From contig CAOKJJ010000218.1 of assembly GCA_948468465.1 (NCBI GenBank), positions 1 to 7,344 on the forward strand: 7,344 nt of DNA, written 5' to 3'. The DNA comes from an uncultured Eubacterium sp. (lineage in GTDB: Bacteria > Bacillota_A > Clostridia > Lachnospirales > Lachnospiraceae). A program made the position numbers and the translations under genes. Positions 5,384 through 7,344 of this stretch are shown here, in pieces; the first letter of the stretch is position 1; each line of letters starts with the position of its first letter. The notes beneath the pieces are model-generated. The model had not been told where the DNA came from. It did no database searches and saw nothing but the letters and a program-made list of their open reading frames with translations.

Positions 5384-7344
5384 ATGACGAAAATACGCTG
5401 CGTGGTGGAACGGATCACATACCAGAACCCGGAAAACGGGTATTCTGTTTTAAAAGTACATATCAAAGGATATGACGGCCTTGTTCCAGTAGTCGGGAAC
5501 CTTCTGGATGCGAACGTGGGCTCCGTGATCATAGCTGAGGGCAGCTGGAAAGTGGACGGAAAATACGGCAGGCAGTTCCTGGCTGAAAAGTGGGAGGAAA
5601 CGCTGCCCGCAACGGTTTACGGGATGGAGAAGTATCTTGGGAGCGGCCTGGTCAAAGGTGTCGGCCCAAAATTCGCAAAGCGGATCGTACAGCGTTTTGG
5701 CGTGGATACATTTACAGTAATTGAAGATGATATACAGCTTCTGATCCAGGTTGAGGGAATTGGGAAGAAACGCATCCGCCAGATTGCGGAAAGCTGGCAG
5801 CGGCAGAAAGAAGTGAAAAATATCATGCTCTTTCTGCAGGAACATGATGTCAGTACAGCGTTTGCGGCAAAGATTTATAAGCAGTATGGAAGTGAAAGCA
5901 TCGAAAAAGTGCGTGAAAATCCGTACCGCCTGGCAGACGATATATGGGGGATAGGCTTTAAGACGGCGGACGGTATTGCGCAGAAGCTCGGATTTGGGAA
6001 AGAATCTTATGTACGCCTGAGAAGCGGCATTATGTACACGCTCAGTGAGCTTGCGGATGACGGCCACGTTTATGCCGGACAGGGGCAGCTTCTGGAAAAG
6101 GCATCCGGCCTTCTGGAATCAGCCCCAGAATACATTGTCATGACGATGGACCAGATGCTGAAAGAAAAAGACCTGGCCTGTGAGGAGCTGCCGGAAGAAA
6201 GGGCACTGTACCTGCCGCCGTTTTATTACGCAGAGATCGGGGTATCCAATAAACTCCGGAAACTTGCAGAAGCGCCGGCTTCGGACCGCCTGTGGGTGCA
6301 GCTTATGCAGGCAAGGGAAAAAACGGGGAACCGGGAGCTTTCCGTGGATGTTGGAAAAATCCAGCAGATCGTGCATATGGAATATGATGAGGCCCAGGCC
6401 GGGGCTATCCGTATGGCTGCGTCCGCAAAGGTAATGGTTTTAACAGGCGGGCCGGGTACGGGAAAGACCACCACGACACAGGGTATTATAGCGGCCTTCC
6501 GTGCATACGGCCTGAAAGTGCTGCTTGCGGCGCCGACCGGGAGGGCAGCAAAACGGCTGTCAGAAACAGCGGGGATGAAAGCGGAAACAATACACCGTCT
6601 GCTCGGCTGCAGGCCGCCGGAGGGATACCAGAAAAACGAAAAGAACCCGCTGGAGGGCGATGTCCTGGTAGTGGATGAATGTTCTATGATCGATATTATC
6701 CTGATGAACGCGCTGTTAAAGGCTGTGCCGGAATCCATGCGCCTGCTCCTTGTGGGCGACACGGACCAGCTTCCCGCGGTCGGCGCCGGAAATGTGCTGC
6801 GCGACATTATCGCTTGCGGCGTATTTCCAGTGGTACGTCTGACACGGATTTTCCGGCAGGCGCAGACGAGCCGCATCATCATGAATGCCCATCGTGTCAA
6901 TGAGGGAAAAATGCCTGATATTTCCAATGGAAAAACGGCTGACTTTTTCTTTATGGAGTGTGAAAGCGCGGAAGCTGCCGCGGTAAAGATTGTGGAACTG
7001 GTAAAGGAGAAACTGCCCGGATATTATCATATAAAACCAGAAACGATCCAGGTATTAACGCCCATGCAGCGGGGACCGGCAGGGGCGGCGGGGCTGAACC
7101 TTGCGCTGCAGGAGGCATTGAACCCGTCCGGGGACGGTCTGCGCAGGAGCGGCTATATTTTCCGCTGCGGCGACAAAGTTATGCAGATTAAAAACAATTA
7201 TGACAAGGAAGTGTTTAACGGCGATATCGGCATGATCCAGTCTGTCAGCATCCAGGACAGGGAACTGTCTGTAAATTTTGACGGCAGGCTGGTGAAGTAT
7301 GACGTGACGGAACTGGACGAGCTGCTGCATGCCTACGCCACGAC
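5384..7344 (+). CDS. recD2: RecD2-type ATP-dependent DNA helicase (3' end outside window)
   Basis: RecD2 is an SF1B helicase that moves 5'-3' on single-stranded DNA and works in DNA repair and replication-fork maintenance without RecBC. The frame stays open from ATG to the right edge (653 complete codons). Residues 1 to about 75 are the N-terminal domain. Helix-hairpin-helix segments follow at about 84-140 (VKGVGPKFAKRI, VEGIGKKRI) and again near NPYRLADDIWGIGFKTA. The helicase core has Walker A GGPGTGKT (355-362), motif Ia APTGRAAKR (383-391), motif II VVDECSM (DE at 431-432), motif III VGDTDQLPAVG (457-467), FRQ (490-492) and GDKVMQIKNNYDKEVFNGD (596-614). The visible end, HAYAT, is the beginning of the motif usually reading AYA-T-HKSQGSE, so roughly 85-90 C-terminal residues lie outside if it has the usual length of about 740. 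The neighbouring giant methylase-helicase suggests an element-borne copy, perhaps processing transferred DNA, but that role is inferred. Confidence 0.95.
   Translation, partial: MTKIRCVVERITYQNPENGYSVLKVHIKGYDGLVPVVGNLLDANVGSVIIAEGSWKVDGKYGRQFLAEKWEETLPATVYGMEKYLGSGLVKGVGPKFAKRIVQRFGVDTFTVIEDDIQLLIQVEGIGKKRIRQIAESWQRQKEVKNIMLFLQEHDVSTAFAAKIYKQYGSESIEKVRENPYRLADDIWGIGFKTADGIAQKLGFGKESYVRLRSGIMYTLSELADDGHVYAGQGQLLEKASGLLESAPEYIVMTMDQMLKEKDLACEELPEERALYLPPFYYAEIGVSNKLRKLAEAPASDRLWVQLMQAREKTGNRELSVDVGKIQQIVHMEYDEAQAGAIRMAASAKVMVLTGGPGTGKTTTTQGIIAAFRAYGLKVLLAAPTGRAAKRLSETAGMKAETIHRLLGCRPPEGYQKNEKNPLEGDVLVVDECSMIDIILMNALLKAVPESMRLLLVGDTDQLPAVGAGNVLRDIIACGVFPVVRLTRIFRQAQTSRIIMNAHRVNEGKMPDISNGKTADFFFMECESAEAAAVKIVELVKEKLPGYYHIKPETIQVLTPMQRGPAGAAGLNLALQEALNPSGDGLRRSGYIFRCGDKVMQIKNNYDKEVFNGDIGMIQSVSIQDRELSVNFDGRLVKYDVTELDELLHAYAT

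Noticed and set aside
5450..6067. A 205-codon ORF on the minus strand
   Set aside because: It is antisense to the N-terminal and helix-hairpin-helix part of recD2 and shows no recognisable domain.
6226..6927. A 233-codon ORF on the minus strand
   Set aside because: It lies wholly opposite recD2, whose helicase motifs are unmistakable, and its translation shows the Ser/Arg-rich character of an antisense shadow.

Overview
The window looks like part of a mobile element, most likely an integrative and conjugative element (ICE) or large plasmid of a gut Clostridia/Lachnospiraceae-type Firmicute. The reasons are roughly 50% GC with an AT-rich promoter region, strong GGAGG-type ribosome binding sites, and a giant methyltransferase-helicase fusion of a type I know from ICEs of that group. 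The organism and element type are inferred from gene content. No integrase, relaxase, attachment site, rRNA, tRNA or CRISPR is visible. All supported genes are on the + strand.

Region 1 (2-4522) is the 3' part of a very large gene that enters from the left edge. Its product carries the end of an N6-adenine methyltransferase domain (NVPF in place of NPPY), a long family-specific linker, an SF2/SNF2-like helicase with all main motifs, and a coiled-coil plus low-complexity tail. The architecture recalls phage P1 DarB, a methylase-helicase protein that shields incoming DNA from type I restriction.

Region 2 (4523-4828) holds no convincing gene. It has a near-ideal intrinsic terminator (22 paired positions, loop GAAAA, eight T), two copies of a 16-bp direct repeat 54 bp apart, an AT-rich tract, and a near-consensus sigma-A promoter (TTGACA-17-TATAGT) followed by a repeated TCATACG.

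Region 3 (4829-5214) is a two-gene unit from that promoter: a 26-codon mini-ORF with an excellent ribosome binding site, overlapping by ATGA the start of a 102-residue basic protein rich in His and Tyr. Neither has a function I can name; the layout suggests translational coupling.

Region 4 (5215-7344) is a 169-bp spacer with an imperfect hairpin and a candidate promoter, then recD2, an SF1B 5'-3' DNA helicase that runs off the right edge just as a conserved C-terminal motif begins. I see no terminator between the 102-residue gene and recD2, so read-through from the upstream promoter is possible.

Taken together, the window encodes DNA-processing functions of a transferable element (a methylase-helicase and a RecD2 helicase) separated by a strongly transcribed pair of small uncharacterised genes. 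The least explained part is 4600-5384.
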